A stretch of DNA of 64,000 nucleotides from Rhodocyclales bacterium (GCA_016192435.1 JACPUD010000069.1:35040-99039), one strand, 5' to 3'. Positions 25,374-34,869 are shown, counted from the stretch's first letter. Notes: generated from the sequence alone by a model not told the origin. A program made the numbers and translations.

Positions 25374-27518
25374 TTGTCACTACGCAAACTGTTGGTCCTG
25401 GTCGCCGTTGCCGTCGTCGTGGGTCTCTATTTCGCCCTCGATCTCGGCCGCCATTTCAGCCTCGATGCGCTGAAGGCACAGCAGGCGGCGATCGAAAGCT
25501 ATCGCCAGGCCGACCCCTGGCTGGCCGCCGGGATTTTCTTCATCGTGTATGTGGCGGTGACGGCCCTGTCCCTGCCCGGCGCGGCGGCGATGACCCTGGT
25601 CGGCGGCGCCGTGTTCGGCCTGCTGGGGGGCACAGTGCTGGTCTCCTTCGCCTCCAGCATCGGCGCCACACTGGCTTTCCTCGCCGCGCGCTTCGTGCTG
25701 CGCGACTGGGTGCAGGAGCGCTTCGGCGAGCGCCTGCGCACGATCAACCGGGGCGTCGAACAGGACGGCGGCTTTTATCTGTTCACGCTGCGCCTGGTGC
25801 CGGCCTTCCCTTTCTTCATGATCAACCTGCTGATGGGCCTGACGCCGATCCGCACCACGACCTTCTACTGGGTCAGCCAGGTCGGCATGCTGGCCGGCAC
25901 CGTGGTCTATGTGAATGCGGGCACCCAGCTTGCCGGTCTCGAATCGCTGTCCGGAATCGTCTCGCCCGGCCTGCTGGCCTCCTTCGCCCTGCTCGGCATC
26001 TTTCCGCTGCTGGCGAAGAAGCTGCTCGAGACGGTCAAGGCGCGCCAGGTCTATGCACGCTGGACCAGGCCGCCACGCTTCGAGCGCAACCTGATCGTCA
26101 TCGGCGGCGGCAGCGCCGGCCTGGTCACGGCCTACATCGCCGCCGCGGTGAAGGCCAAGGTCACCCTGATCGAACGGGACAAGCTCGGCGGCGACTGCCT
26201 CAACACCGGCTGCGTGCCGTCCAAGGCGCTGCTCCGCTCGGCGAAGTTCCTCTCCCATGTTTCGCGCGCAAATGAGTTCGGTTGCCGCAGCGCCAGCGTC
26301 AACTTTTCATTCGGCGAGGCCATGGAGCGGGTGCAGCGCATCATTCGCCAGGTCGAACCGCACGATTCGGCCGAGCGCTACCGCGGCCTCGGCGTCGATG
26401 TGGTCGCAGGCGCGGCCCGGATCGTCTCGCCCTGGGAAGTCGAAGTCACGCGCGAGGACGGCAGCAAACAGCGGCTGAGCACGCGCAGCATCGTCATCGC
26501 CGCCGGGGCGCGGCCCTTCGTGCCGCCGATTCCGGGCATCGAGGAAGTCGGCTATCTGACTTCCGACACGGTCTGGGCCCTGCGCGAGCTGCCGCGCCGC
26601 CTGGTGGTGCTGGGCGGCGGGCCGATCGGCTGCGAGCTGACGCAGGCCTTCGCCCGCTTCGGCAGCCAGGTCACGCAAGTGGAAATGCTGCCGCGCCTGA
26701 TGCTGCGCGAAGATGTGGAGGTCTCGGCGCTGGTCGCCGCGCGCTTCCGCGCCGAGGGCATAGACGTACTGCTGAAGCACCAGGCCAAACAGTTCGTCAT
26801 CGACAACGGCGAGAAGATCCTGATCGCCGAACATGAGGGCGGCGACCTGCGGATTCCCTTCGATGCCGTGCTGGTTGCGGTGGGCCGCGTCGCCAACCTC
26901 AAGGGTTACGGCCTCGAAGACATCGGCGTCACCGCCGGCCGCACCGTCGACACCAACGATTTCCTGCAAACCAATTACCCCAACATCTACGCCGCGGGCG
27001 ACGTCGCCGGCCCCTACCAATTCACCCATACCGCCGCGCACCAGGCCTGGTATGCCGCCGTCAATGCGCTGTTCGATCCCTTCAGGAAGTTCAAGGCCGA
27101 CTACTCGGTGATTCCCTGGGCCACCTTCGTCGAACCCGAGGTGGCGCGCGTCGGACTCAACGAACTGGAGGCGAAGGAGAAAGGCATCGCGTTTGAAGTC
27201 AGCCGCTACGACATCGACGAGCTCGACCGGGCGATTGCCGACGGCGAGGCGCACGGCTTCGTCAAGGTGCTGACGGTGCCGGGCAAGGACCGGATACTCG
27301 GCGTGACCATCGTCGGCGAGCATGCCGCCGACCTGATCGCCGAATACGTGCTGGCGATGAAGCACGGCATCGGGCTCAACCGGATCCTCGGCACCATCCA
27401 CATCTACCCGACCCTGGCCGAGGCCAACAAGTATGTCGCCGGGGTCTGGAAAAAGGCCCATGCGCCGCAGCGCTTGCTGGCCTGGGTCGAACGCTTTCAT
27501 TCCTGGCGGCGCGGCTAG
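25374..27518 (+). CDS. TVP38/TMEM64 membrane domain fused to mercuric-reductase-like flavoprotein
   Basis: A 714-residue fusion. Residues 1-225 are a TVP38/TMEM64 (DedA-like) membrane domain with the GAAAMTLVGGAVFGLLGGT and FFMINLLMGLTPI segments. Residues about 240-714 are a class I pyridine nucleotide-disulfide oxidoreductase: IGGGSAGLVTAYIAAA, redox pair GGDCLNTGCVPSKALL, GGGPIGCELTQAFARFG and C-terminal GTIHIYPTLAEANKY. It lacks the extra C-terminal cysteine pair of true MerA. Start is TTG at 25374, with CTGGAGA upstream and no better ATG. It abuts the glycosyltransferase fusion gene with no spacing, so they share an operon. Substrate unknown; context suggests arsenic or another thiol-reactive metal. 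Confidence 0.8.
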   Translation: MSLRKLLVLVAVAVVVGLYFALDLGRHFSLDALKAQQAAIESYRQADPWLAAGIFFIVYVAVTALSLPGAAAMTLVGGAVFGLLGGTVLVSFASSIGATLAFLAARFVLRDWVQERFGERLRTINRGVEQDGGFYLFTLRLVPAFPFFMINLLMGLTPIRTTTFYWVSQVGMLAGTVVYVNAGTQLAGLESLSGIVSPGLLASFALLGIFPLLAKKLLETVKARQVYARWTRPPRFERNLIVIGGGSAGLVTAYIAAAVKAKVTLIERDKLGGDCLNTGCVPSKALLRSAKFLSHVSRANEFGCRSASVNFSFGEAMERVQRIIRQVEPHDSAERYRGLGVDVVAGAARIVSPWEVEVTREDGSKQRLSTRSIVIAAGARPFVPPIPGIEEVGYLTSDTVWALRELPRRLVVLGGGPIGCELTQAFARFGSQVTQVEMLPRLMLREDVEVSALVAARFRAEGIDVLLKHQAKQFVIDNGEKILIAEHEGGDLRIPFDAVLVAVGRVANLKGYGLEDIGVTAGRTVDTNDFLQTNYPNIYAAGDVAGPYQFTHTAAHQAWYAAVNALFDPFRKFKADYSVIPWATFVEPEVARVGLNELEAKEKGIAFEVSRYDIDELDRAIADGEAHGFVKVLTVPGKDRILGVTIVGEHAADLIAEYVLAMKHGIGLNRILGTIHIYPTLAEANKYVAGVWKKAHAPQRLLAWVERFHSWRRG
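26291..26306 (+). repeat. Possible degenerate copy of dispersed repeat
   Basis: CGCCAGCGTCAACTTT differs from the core at one base and lies in the coding sequence of the oxidoreductase fusion (frame reads SASVNFS), sense. The flanks lack the SCGTNN prefix, so it may be chance. Confidence 0.3.
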
Positions 27519-28865
27519 ATGCAGCGGCCGGAGCTTTCCATCATCATGCCGGTGCTCGACGAAGCGCCGCAGATCGTGGCCCGCCTGCGGGCGCTGCAAC
27601 CTTTGCGCGCAGCAGGCGCGGAACTCGTCGTGGCCGATGGCGGCAGCAACGACGGCACGGCGCAACTGGCCGCGCCGCTGGCCGACCGGGTGCTGATCGC
27701 GCGGCGCGGCCGCGCCGCGCAGATGAATGCCGGCGCCGCCGCCAGCCGGGGCCGGACCCTGCTGTTCCTGCATGCCGACACCACGCTGCCGGCGGCGGCC
27801 CTGCCGGCGCTGCACGCCGCGGTCGTTGGCGGCGCGTCGTGGGGGCGCTTCGACGTGCACATAGCCGGGCGCCATCCGCTGCTGCGCGTCGTCGAACGCA
27901 TGATGAACTGGCGTTCGCGCCTGACCGGCATCGCCACCGGCGACCAGGCGATATTCGTGCGGCGCGAGGTCTTCGAAAGTCTCGGCGGCTACCCCGAACT
28001 GCCGCTGATGGAAGACATCGCGCTGTGCGCCGCGCTCAAGCGGCAGGCTGCGCCGGCCTGCCTGCGCGCAACCGTCACCACCTCGGCGCGGCGCTGGGAA
28101 CAGCACGGCGTGCTGCGCACCATCCTGCTGATGTGGCGGCTGCGCGCGGCCTGGTTTCTCGGCGCCGACCCCGCGCGCCTGGCGCGCCGCTATGGCTACC
28201 GGCCGCATGCCGCCGGCGCGGAATCCGCGCCGATCGGGATCGCCGTGATGGCCAAGGCGCCGCTTGCCGGCTACAGCAAGACGCGCCTGATCCCGGCCCT
28301 GGGCGCCCAGGCCGCGGCGCGCCTGCAGCGCCGGCTGACCCTGCGCACCCTGGCCACGGCGCACGCCGCCGGCATCGGCCCGATCACGCTGTGGTGCGCC
28401 CCCGATGCGCGCCAGCGCTTTTTCTGCGCCCTGCAGCGGCGCTGCGGCGTCGAACTGCGCGTGCAGCCCGAGCTCGATCTCGGCGCGCGCATGGCGCAGA
28501 TCTTCGAGGCCAACGGCGAACGGCCGCTGCTGCTGATCGGCACCGACTGTCCGGCCCTGACTCCCGCACACCTCGCGCAGGCGGCGCAGGCGCTGCGCGA
28601 CGGCGCCGATGCCGCCTTCATCACCACCGAGGACGGCGGCTATTTCCTGGTCGGCCTGCAAAGGCCGCAGCCCGAACTGTTCGCCGGCATAGCCTGGAGC
28701 ACCGAGCGCGTCATGGCGCAGACCCGCAGCCGTTTGTCGCAACTGAATCTGCGCTGGCAGGAGACGGCCAGGCTGTGGGACGTCGATCGCGCCGAGGATG
28801 TGGCGCGCTGGCAGGCGCTGCAGCAGGCCGAAGCCGGCCGGCCCGCGATCGGTGCCGGGGCATGA
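27519..28865 (+). CDS. Fusion of two arsenosugar-type glycosyltransferase domains
   Basis: A 448-residue protein. Residues 1-225 are a GT2 glycosyltransferase of the TIGR04283 type (LSIIMPVLDEAPQIVARL, ADGGSNDGT, FLHADTTLP, TGIATGDQAIFVRRE). Residues about 228-448 are a TIGR04282-type nucleotide-transferase-like domain (IGIAVMAKAPLAGYSKTRL, LLIGTDCPALTP, TEDGGYFLVGL). Both families are named for their link with arsenosugar loci; elsewhere they are often separate genes. The ATG follows directly on the stop of the oxidoreductase fusion, and its own stop overlaps the next start (ATGA). The chemistry of either domain is not shown by sequence alone. Confidence 0.75.
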   Translation: MQRPELSIIMPVLDEAPQIVARLRALQPLRAAGAELVVADGGSNDGTAQLAAPLADRVLIARRGRAAQMNAGAAASRGRTLLFLHADTTLPAAALPALHAAVVGGASWGRFDVHIAGRHPLLRVVERMMNWRSRLTGIATGDQAIFVRREVFESLGGYPELPLMEDIALCAALKRQAAPACLRATVTTSARRWEQHGVLRTILLMWRLRAAWFLGADPARLARRYGYRPHAAGAESAPIGIAVMAKAPLAGYSKTRLIPALGAQAAARLQRRLTLRTLATAHAAGIGPITLWCAPDARQRFFCALQRRCGVELRVQPELDLGARMAQIFEANGERPLLLIGTDCPALTPAHLAQAAQALRDGADAAFITTEDGGYFLVGLQRPQPELFAGIAWSTERVMAQTRSRLSQLNLRWQETARLWDVDRAEDVARWQALQQAEAGRPAIGAGA

Positions 28866-29971
28866 GGCGCCTGCTGCTGGTCGGCGGCGGCCATGCCCAT
28901 GTGCATGTGCTGGCGGCGCTTGCCGCAAGTCGGCTGGCCGCAACGGAAGTGGTGCTGCTGTCGCCCCATGCGCGCCAGATCTACTCGGGCATGCTGCCCG
29001 GCTGGATCGCCGGCCAGTATGCGATCGAGGCATGCGCCCTGTCCCTGGATGCGCTGACGCGCCGGGCCGGCGTCCGCTTCGTGCAGGCCTCTTGTACCGG
29101 CCTCGATCTTGCAGCGCAGCAAGTGCACTGCAGCAACGGCGACAGCATTCCCTTCGACTACGCCTCGATCGATTGCGGGCCCGTCGCGCAAGCCCTGGAC
29201 TTGCAAGATAGCGCCGGGCATGCGCTGCCGCTGCGCCCCATCGAAGGCCTGGTCGCCGCCTGGCCCGGCCTGCTGCAGCGGGTGCGGCAGGCAAACCGCG
29301 AGTTCAGGCTGGCAATAGTTGGCGATGGCGCTGCGGCGACCGAGCTGGCCTTCGCCATCCATGCCCGCCTCGAGGCCGAAGGCCTGGGTCAGGCGCGCCT
29401 CACGCTGATCGGCGCCAATCCGGCACCGCTGGCCGGCTTCCCCTTCCTGTTGCGGCGCCAGGCGGCACGCCTGCTGGCCGGCCGCGGCATCGCCCACCGG
29501 GCCGGGCGAGTGGTGGTCGCCGTGCGCGCGGACCACGTGCAACTCGACGACGGGTCCCGGCTCGCCGCCGATGCGGCACTGCTCGCCACCGGCGCTGCGG
29601 CCCCGGCCTGGCCCGCGGCCAGCGGGCTCGCCACCGACGCCGGCGGCTTCATCCGTGTCGGCCAGACTTTGCAAAGCCTTTCCCATCCCTGTGTCTTTGC
29701 CGCCGGCGATGTCGCCGCCTATGCCGACGCCCGGCCCAAGTCCGGCGTCTTCGCGGTGCGCGCCGGCCCGCCGCTGGCGGCCAACCTGCGCGCCATCTGC
29801 GGCGGACAAGCCCTGCAGCCCTGGCAGCCGCAGCGACGCGCGCTGTATCTGCTTAGCACCGGCGGCAGGCATGCGCTGGCGGCCTGGGGCGGCCTTAGCG
29901 CCTCCGGCGCCTGGGCCTGGCGCTGGAAGGACAGGATAGACCGGCGCTTCGTGGCGCAATTCGGCGGCTGA
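28862..29971 (+). CDS. FAD-dependent pyridine nucleotide-disulfide oxidoreductase family protein
   Basis: A 369-residue flavoprotein with N-terminal LLLVGGGHAHVHVL, an NAD-fold AIVGDGAAATELAFA, and CVFAAGDVAAY before a short C-terminus. It resembles the family found alone or as the N-terminal half of selenide water dikinase fusions, and NADH dehydrogenase II-like proteins; no CxxxxC redox pair is present. It is translationally coupled to the glycosyltransferase fusion and ends the run that began at 25374. A role in electron delivery for the same pathway is a guess. Confidence 0.65.
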   Translation: MRRLLLVGGGHAHVHVLAALAASRLAATEVVLLSPHARQIYSGMLPGWIAGQYAIEACALSLDALTRRAGVRFVQASCTGLDLAAQQVHCSNGDSIPFDYASIDCGPVAQALDLQDSAGHALPLRPIEGLVAAWPGLLQRVRQANREFRLAIVGDGAAATELAFAIHARLEAEGLGQARLTLIGANPAPLAGFPFLLRRQAARLLAGRGIAHRAGRVVVAVRADHVQLDDGSRLAADAALLATGAAAPAWPAASGLATDAGGFIRVGQTLQSLSHPCVFAAGDVAAYADARPKSGVFAVRAGPPLAANLRAICGGQALQPWQPQRRALYLLSTGGRHALAAWGGLSASGAWAWRWKDRIDRRFVAQFGG

Positions 29972-30135
29972 GGCGCTCGCGCGTGTTCGCGGCCGCAAGG
30001 CGCCGGCCGGCACCGCGACCAATCCCGTGCGCCGGCAGCCACGCCGCGCGGGCTGTCGTTTAATTGCCGCTATATCGCCGCTATGACTAAAGTTCCGCTT
30101 GTCACTCCGCGGATAAACCGGCATATTGCCAACCC

Positions 30136-30858
30136 ATGCGCGCAAATCTCAAGGAAAACCAGGTCCGCACTGAGTCCCTGCCCTTTGTCGTGCGTTGCGT
30201 CCGCAACGAGGCCGAACTGGCGAAAGCCGTGGCCATCCGACGCAGCGCTTACGGACGCCATGTTCCCGAACTGGCGGCGCGCTTCACGGCTCCGGAGCCG
30301 AGCGATCTCGACGGCAGCAGCCGCGTGCTGGTGGCACTGGCCAAGCTCGATGGCATGCCGCTGGGCAGCATGCGCTTTCGCACCAACGAGAACCAGCCGC
30401 TCGACCTTGAACAATCCGTCAAGCTGCCTGACTCCCTGCAGAACAAGGTACTGGCCGAGGCGACGCGCCTCGCGGTAAGCCAGGCCGCCGTCGGCCGGGT
30501 GGTCAAGGCCATGCTGATGAAGGCGATGTTCCTGCACTGCGAAGCCGGCGGGGTTGATTGCATCGTCGCCGCTGCGCGCAATCCGATGGACCGCTTCTAT
30601 CACTGGCTGCTGTTCGAGGATGTATTCGCCAGCGGGGATTTCATCCCGATGGCCCACGCCGGCATGATTCCGCACCGCGTCTTGAGCTGCGACGTGGTGG
30701 CGACCAAACGCCGCTGGCGCGAGGTCGACCACCCTTGGCATACGCTGTTCTTCGACGCACATCATCCGGACATCGAGTGGGTGCCGACCATCGGCATAGG
30801 TGCCGGCCATGGTCAAGATAGAGACAAGGAAACGCATCTGTCCCTGGCTGGACGCTGA
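30136..30858 (+). CDS. FeeM-like N-acyl amino acid synthase domain protein (GNAT fold)
   Basis: A 240-residue protein resembling the N-acyl amino acid synthase FeeM core, a relative of acyl-homoserine lactone synthases: FVVRCVRNEAELAKAVAIRR at the start, GSMRFRTNE, LAEATRLAV, and AARNPMDRFYHWLLFEDV. Such enzymes join an acyl chain from acyl-ACP to an amino-acid-like acceptor. It lies 73 bp before a 7TM GGDEF-EAL receptor gene on the same strand, hinting that enzyme and receptor form a signalling pair. The family call is from overall pattern; substrate and product are unknown. Confidence 0.6.
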   Translation: MRANLKENQVRTESLPFVVRCVRNEAELAKAVAIRRSAYGRHVPELAARFTAPEPSDLDGSSRVLVALAKLDGMPLGSMRFRTNENQPLDLEQSVKLPDSLQNKVLAEATRLAVSQAAVGRVVKAMLMKAMFLHCEAGGVDCIVAAARNPMDRFYHWLLFEDVFASGDFIPMAHAGMIPHRVLSCDVVATKRRWREVDHPWHTLFFDAHHPDIEWVPTIGIGAGHGQDRDKETHLSLAGR

Positions 30859-30931
30859 GACGCTCGCGCTGCCGGAGTCCAACGGGATGGCCGCGAAGTG
30901 CCGCAAAACAATTGTCCGCGGTGGTGGCTGA

Positions 30932-33919
30932 ATGAGGCCGCGAACGCGACGCCTGCTGCTGCTCACCTCCCGCGAACTGCTGCGCAGTTTCCTGCGGCGT
31001 AACTCCCGCTGGCTGGCCCAGCTGTCCTTTGTAGGCATTCCTGTCGCCCTGGCCTGCGTCATGTCGCTGGCGCTGTTTGCCTGGGAATCCGACACCGCCG
31101 TAAAGACTCCCGCCGACCTGCCTTTTAGCGCGCTGGCCTTTGTCCCGGACGATGGTCAAATGCAGCCGGCCGCCGCGCGCGAGGCGCTGCGCGGACTGAA
31201 GCCGGTCACGAACTTCGATACCCAACTTTCCGAAGCGCCGGTCTGGTTCGCCTTCAGCCCGCCACCACTGGCGGCCGACTCCGCCGGCCCGCCCCTGGTG
31301 TACTTCCCCTCGCGCCATGCGCGAACGCTTTCCTGCTGGCATGGCGCAAAACTGACGCCGTTGGGAACCGCGACGCGAGCCGGCACCAGCGGCGCATTCA
31401 CCATAGTCAATGCCGGCTTCGCGACTACCGGCATCGACCTGTCGGGCGTTCCGATGATCTGCCGCGCCACCTTCGTCGGTCCGGCCCGCCTCTCCGTCAC
31501 GGCCTGGAAAGCTGCCGAGTTCGCTCAGTCGGTGAAGGCGTTCGCGAGCGACATGGGCCTGCTCGAAGGCGGCCTGACCGTGCTGGCGATATTCATGCTG
31601 CTGGCCGCCCTGGTCAATCGCGAGCCAGTGTATGTGGTGTTTGCCGCCTGGCTGATCGTCAGCACCCGCGTCGGCGCCATTTCTGCCGGCTGGGACCCAC
31701 TCTGGCTCGGCCACCAGGTGCCGGCGGCATGGCTGGACGGAACCCGCAAGTTCGTCCTCGCCAGCAATTTCCCGCTGACCGCCTTCCTCTTCCTGCGGCT
31801 GTTCCAGGACGACCTGACCAAGATAGGCAAGCGCCCGCTGCTGAACGCGCTTGAACTGCTCTACCTGCCGATGTTCGCCGCCGCGCTGCTGCTGCCCTAT
31901 CGCCTATTCATTCCCATGCTCTGGCTGGGGTCCTTCGTCGGCTACGGCATCATCGTCTTCTACCTGGCGCGCATCCTGCTGGTTGCGCACTCGCGCATCG
32001 CGCTCTGGTTCGCGGCTTCGCTGGTGGTCACCGCGGTCGCCGGATTTGCCGAAGTGATCAAGGCGCTATTCGGTCTGCCCGGGCCTATCCCCTATGTCAA
32101 CAGCGTCACCGCCGCGCTGAGTTCGGGCCTGCTGGTAGCCATGGCGCTGGCTGAGCAGATGCGGGTCGAACGTTCCGGCCGCCAGGGTGCCGAGGTGGCG
32201 CTGCAAAAAACCTACGACCAGGTTCCCGTCGCGTTCTTTACCGCCGACGCCACGGGGCGCATCCTGCGCGGCAACCCGGCGCTCGGACGCCTGCTCGGCC
32301 CGCGCAGCCTGGAGGGCAAGTCGCGCTGGCAGCATTTCTTCGAAGCCGGCGCCTGGGAATCGCTGAGCACGATGCTGGCGGAAAATCCGCGCGCCCAACT
32401 GCGCTTCCAGTCGCGCGACCAGGGCGCATGGTACGAGGCGCGGGCCTCGATCGGCGACGGCCTGATCGAGGGATCGATCGAGGACATCACCGAAGCTGTC
32501 ACCGCCAACCGCAAGCTGATGTACCTGGCCGACCACGACCAGCTCACCGGCGCCTTGAGCCGGCGCGCGATCGAGCAGGCGCTGCGCGGCGCGATCCGCT
32601 CCGCCGGGTCGCTGACGCCGACCACGCTGGCCTACATGGACCTGGACCGCTTCAAGACCGTCAACGACCTGTTCGGCCACACCGCCGGCGACGAGGTGCT
32701 GCGCCAGTTGTGCGGCCTGATGGTGAAGTCGCTGGGCAACGAGCACCTGCTCGGGCGCATCGGTGGCGACGAGTTCCTGATCCTGCTGCGCGGCATGTCG
32801 CTGGCCGAAGCGTCCGCCAAGTGCCGCGAACTGGTCGACCTGATCGACGCCACCACCTTCCGGGTGCAGGACCTGGCCTTCCGCATCGGCGTTTCCTTCG
32901 GCATGGTCGAAGTCATCCCCGGCATCGAGGTGGTGGACCTGATCTCCGCCGCCGACCGCGCCTGCCGCGAAGCCAAGCGCGTTTCCGTTTCGGGCCATGT
33001 GGTCGCCTTCGGCGCCGACTCGCCGGCCTTCCAGGAGCACGAGGAAGAGCGCGCGCTGGTCGCCCGGCTCACCCCGGAGCGGGCTCCCGAGTTCCTTACC
33101 ATCGCCATGCAGCCGATCATGTCGCTGGACGACCCCTATGGCGGTCTCGATTTCGAAGTGCTGCTGCGCGCGCGCGCGCCGGACGGCAGCTTCATGCCCG
33201 CCAGCCGTGTCATCGCGGTGGCCGAAGCGCACGGCCGGGTCGGCGTGATCGACCGCTGGGTGCTCGCCACGGTGCTCGAATGGCTCGACACCAACCTGCC
33301 GCAACTTGCCGCCACGCGTTTCGTCACGGTCAATTTCTCGGGCGCCTCGATCAACGACGAGCAGTTCATGGCCGATGCCTATGCCATGCTGCGCGCCCAC
33401 CCGCGCGCCGCCAGCGTGATCTGCGCGGAGATCACCGAGGGCGTTGCGCTGCGCGACTTCGACCAGACGCGGCGCGTGATCGAACGCCTGCGCGAGTTCG
33501 AGGTCAAGCTGGCGCTCGACGACTTCGGCGCCGGCTACACTTCCTTCATGTACCTCAGCGACCTCCAGGCCGACGTCATCAAGATCGACGGCGCCATCGT
33601 CGAATCGGCGGCGCGGCACCCCTCGCGCCTGTCGATCGTGCAGGCCATCAGCGACCTCTCGCGCAACCTCGGCATGCGCTCCATTGCCGAATGGGTCGAG
33701 GACGCCGCGACCCTGCGCGCGATGGCCGAAGTCGGCATCGACTACATCCAGGGCTTCGGCATCGCCAAGCCCATGGCGCCCGCCGAGATCCTGCTGGCGC
33801 CGCATGCCGCCCACTGGATCAGCGATGCGACGATCAGGTCGGCGCTGGCCGACATCCAGGCCAACCGCACGGTCATCGACGACGGCAGCTTCTACGGCAG
33901 CGGCAAGAACCTGCATTGA
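30932..33919 (+). CDS. 7TM receptor with PAS, GGDEF and EAL domains
   Basis: A 995-residue protein. After an N-terminal span comes a periplasmic domain (about 50-190) of the 7TMR-DISM kind, then seven hydrophobic helices (about 200-400), a PAS domain (VPVAFFTADATGRILRGNPA), a GGDEF domain with intact RIGGDEF but no I-site, and an EAL domain in which the signature is EVLLRAR, keeping the key Glu, plus CAEITEG, LDDFGAGYTS and a C-terminal tail of about 50 residues. It may both make and break c-di-GMP. It follows the FeeM-like gene, so a lipid signal made by that enzyme is an attractive ligand. An exact dispersed repeat begins 9 bp after its stop. Confidence 0.8.
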   Translation: MRPRTRRLLLLTSRELLRSFLRRNSRWLAQLSFVGIPVALACVMSLALFAWESDTAVKTPADLPFSALAFVPDDGQMQPAAAREALRGLKPVTNFDTQLSEAPVWFAFSPPPLAADSAGPPLVYFPSRHARTLSCWHGAKLTPLGTATRAGTSGAFTIVNAGFATTGIDLSGVPMICRATFVGPARLSVTAWKAAEFAQSVKAFASDMGLLEGGLTVLAIFMLLAALVNREPVYVVFAAWLIVSTRVGAISAGWDPLWLGHQVPAAWLDGTRKFVLASNFPLTAFLFLRLFQDDLTKIGKRPLLNALELLYLPMFAAALLLPYRLFIPMLWLGSFVGYGIIVFYLARILLVAHSRIALWFAASLVVTAVAGFAEVIKALFGLPGPIPYVNSVTAALSSGLLVAMALAEQMRVERSGRQGAEVALQKTYDQVPVAFFTADATGRILRGNPALGRLLGPRSLEGKSRWQHFFEAGAWESLSTMLAENPRAQLRFQSRDQGAWYEARASIGDGLIEGSIEDITEAVTANRKLMYLADHDQLTGALSRRAIEQALRGAIRSAGSLTPTTLAYMDLDRFKTVNDLFGHTAGDEVLRQLCGLMVKSLGNEHLLGRIGGDEFLILLRGMSLAEASAKCRELVDLIDATTFRVQDLAFRIGVSFGMVEVIPGIEVVDLISAADRACREAKRVSVSGHVVAFGADSPAFQEHEEERALVARLTPERAPEFLTIAMQPIMSLDDPYGGLDFEVLLRARAPDGSFMPASRVIAVAEAHGRVGVIDRWVLATVLEWLDTNLPQLAATRFVTVNFSGASINDEQFMADAYAMLRAHPRAASVICAEITEGVALRDFDQTRRVIERLREFEVKLALDDFGAGYTSFMYLSDLQADVIKIDGAIVESAARHPSRLSIVQAISDLSRNLGMRSIAEWVEDAATLRAMAEVGIDYIQGFGIAKPMAPAEILLAPHAAHWISDATIRSALADIQANRTVIDDGSFYGSGKNLH

Positions 33920-33927
33920 CGCCGTAG

Positions 33928-33943
33928 CGCCAGCGCCAACTCT
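33928..33943 (+). repeat. Dispersed 16-bp repeat, copy 4 (convergent gap)
   Basis: Exact core CGCCAGCGCCAACTCT preceded by GCCGTAG and followed by TGCGGCACG, in the 36-bp gap between the GGDEF-EAL gene and the convergent hydrolase. The GCCG and CGGC around it could pair. Confidence 0.8.
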
Positions 33944-33955
33944 TGCGGCACGCCG

Positions 33956-34819
33956 TCAGCCCGCGGTGCGTTCCATCCAGTCCGCCACCAGCGGCCACAG
34001 CGCAGGCTCGCCTTGCGGCTTGAAGAAGCCGAAGTGGCCGATGCGCGCCAGGCCCAGCGCGGCCGGATCGACCAGGCGGTAATCGACAGGCCGCCGCCGA
34101 TAGGCGCCGTGCAGCAGGCGCGAGCCTTCTTCGAGCAGCAGTTCGTCGTCGCTGAAGGTCAGCGCCAGCACCGGATAATCGGCCGTGGCATAGGCTTCGC
34201 GCGCACCGGGTTCGCCGCTCAGCAGATATTCCGGCGTCAGGCACCAGCGCCGCCACTGGAACATCGCGCCGCTCGGCAGGTCGCCGACGACGCCGATGCG
34301 GGCGCCGGGAAAGTAGCCGAACAGCGGGCACAGTGCCGGCGCCAGCACGTGCCACATCAGCGGCGCCGAGCGCCGCACGCGCGGCGCCAGGTGGCGCGTC
34401 GAGCCGCTGCCGACGGCGATGTTCACCAGGCCGGCGAGGCGCTCGCGCGAGGGCAGCAGCGGCGCCACCTGGCCGCCGAAACTGTGGCCGACGACGAACA
34501 GCGGGTCCTGCGGCGCAGCGGCGGCAATCATCTGCAGCAGCGCGTCGTAATCCTTGTAGAGCCAGTCGCCGAGATCGGCCTTGAGCTTGCGCCGCGGCCC
34601 GCTCAGCGACTCGCCGATGCCGCGGTAATCGAAGGTCCACGCGGTGTAGCCGCGCCGCGCCAGGTAGCGCGCAAACGGCGCGTAGAAGGCTTGCGGCACG
34701 GCCATCGCGGCGGCGATGACGATCTGGCCGCGCGTCTGGCCGTGCGCGTGGCCAGGCGGGTCGAAGCGGTAGGCGGCGAGGCGGTGGCCGTCGCCGGCGG
34801 CGAAGCTGATGGGCGTCAT
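33956..34819 (-). CDS. Alpha/beta hydrolase family protein
   Basis: A 287-residue serine hydrolase with VVGHSFGGQVAPLL as the nucleophile elbow, a DYRGIGES motif upstream and GHFGFF near the C-terminus as the likely catalytic His. Substrate unknown. It follows dnaE2 on the same strand with a 50-bp gap. The ATG at 34817-34819 fits the family start (MTPISFAAGDGHRLAAYRF). An upstream TTG overlapping the dnaE2 stop is also in frame. Confidence 0.7.
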   Translation of the reverse strand: MTPISFAAGDGHRLAAYRFDPPGHAHGQTRGQIVIAAAMAVPQAFYAPFARYLARRGYTAWTFDYRGIGESLSGPRRKLKADLGDWLYKDYDALLQMIAAAAPQDPLFVVGHSFGGQVAPLLPSRERLAGLVNIAVGSGSTRHLAPRVRRSAPLMWHVLAPALCPLFGYFPGARIGVVGDLPSGAMFQWRRWCLTPEYLLSGEPGAREAYATADYPVLALTFSDDELLLEEGSRLLHGAYRRRPVDYRLVDPAALGLARIGHFGFFKPQGEPALWPLVADWMERTAG

Positions 34820-34869
34820 GGTTTGCTGCCGGTGGTCGCAATGCGGGTTTTTACCATGCAGTACAGGTT

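Noticed and set aside
26307..29294. Long open minus-strand frame of nearly 1000 codons
   Set aside because: It is antisense to two genes with clear domains; its translation shows no recognisable fold.
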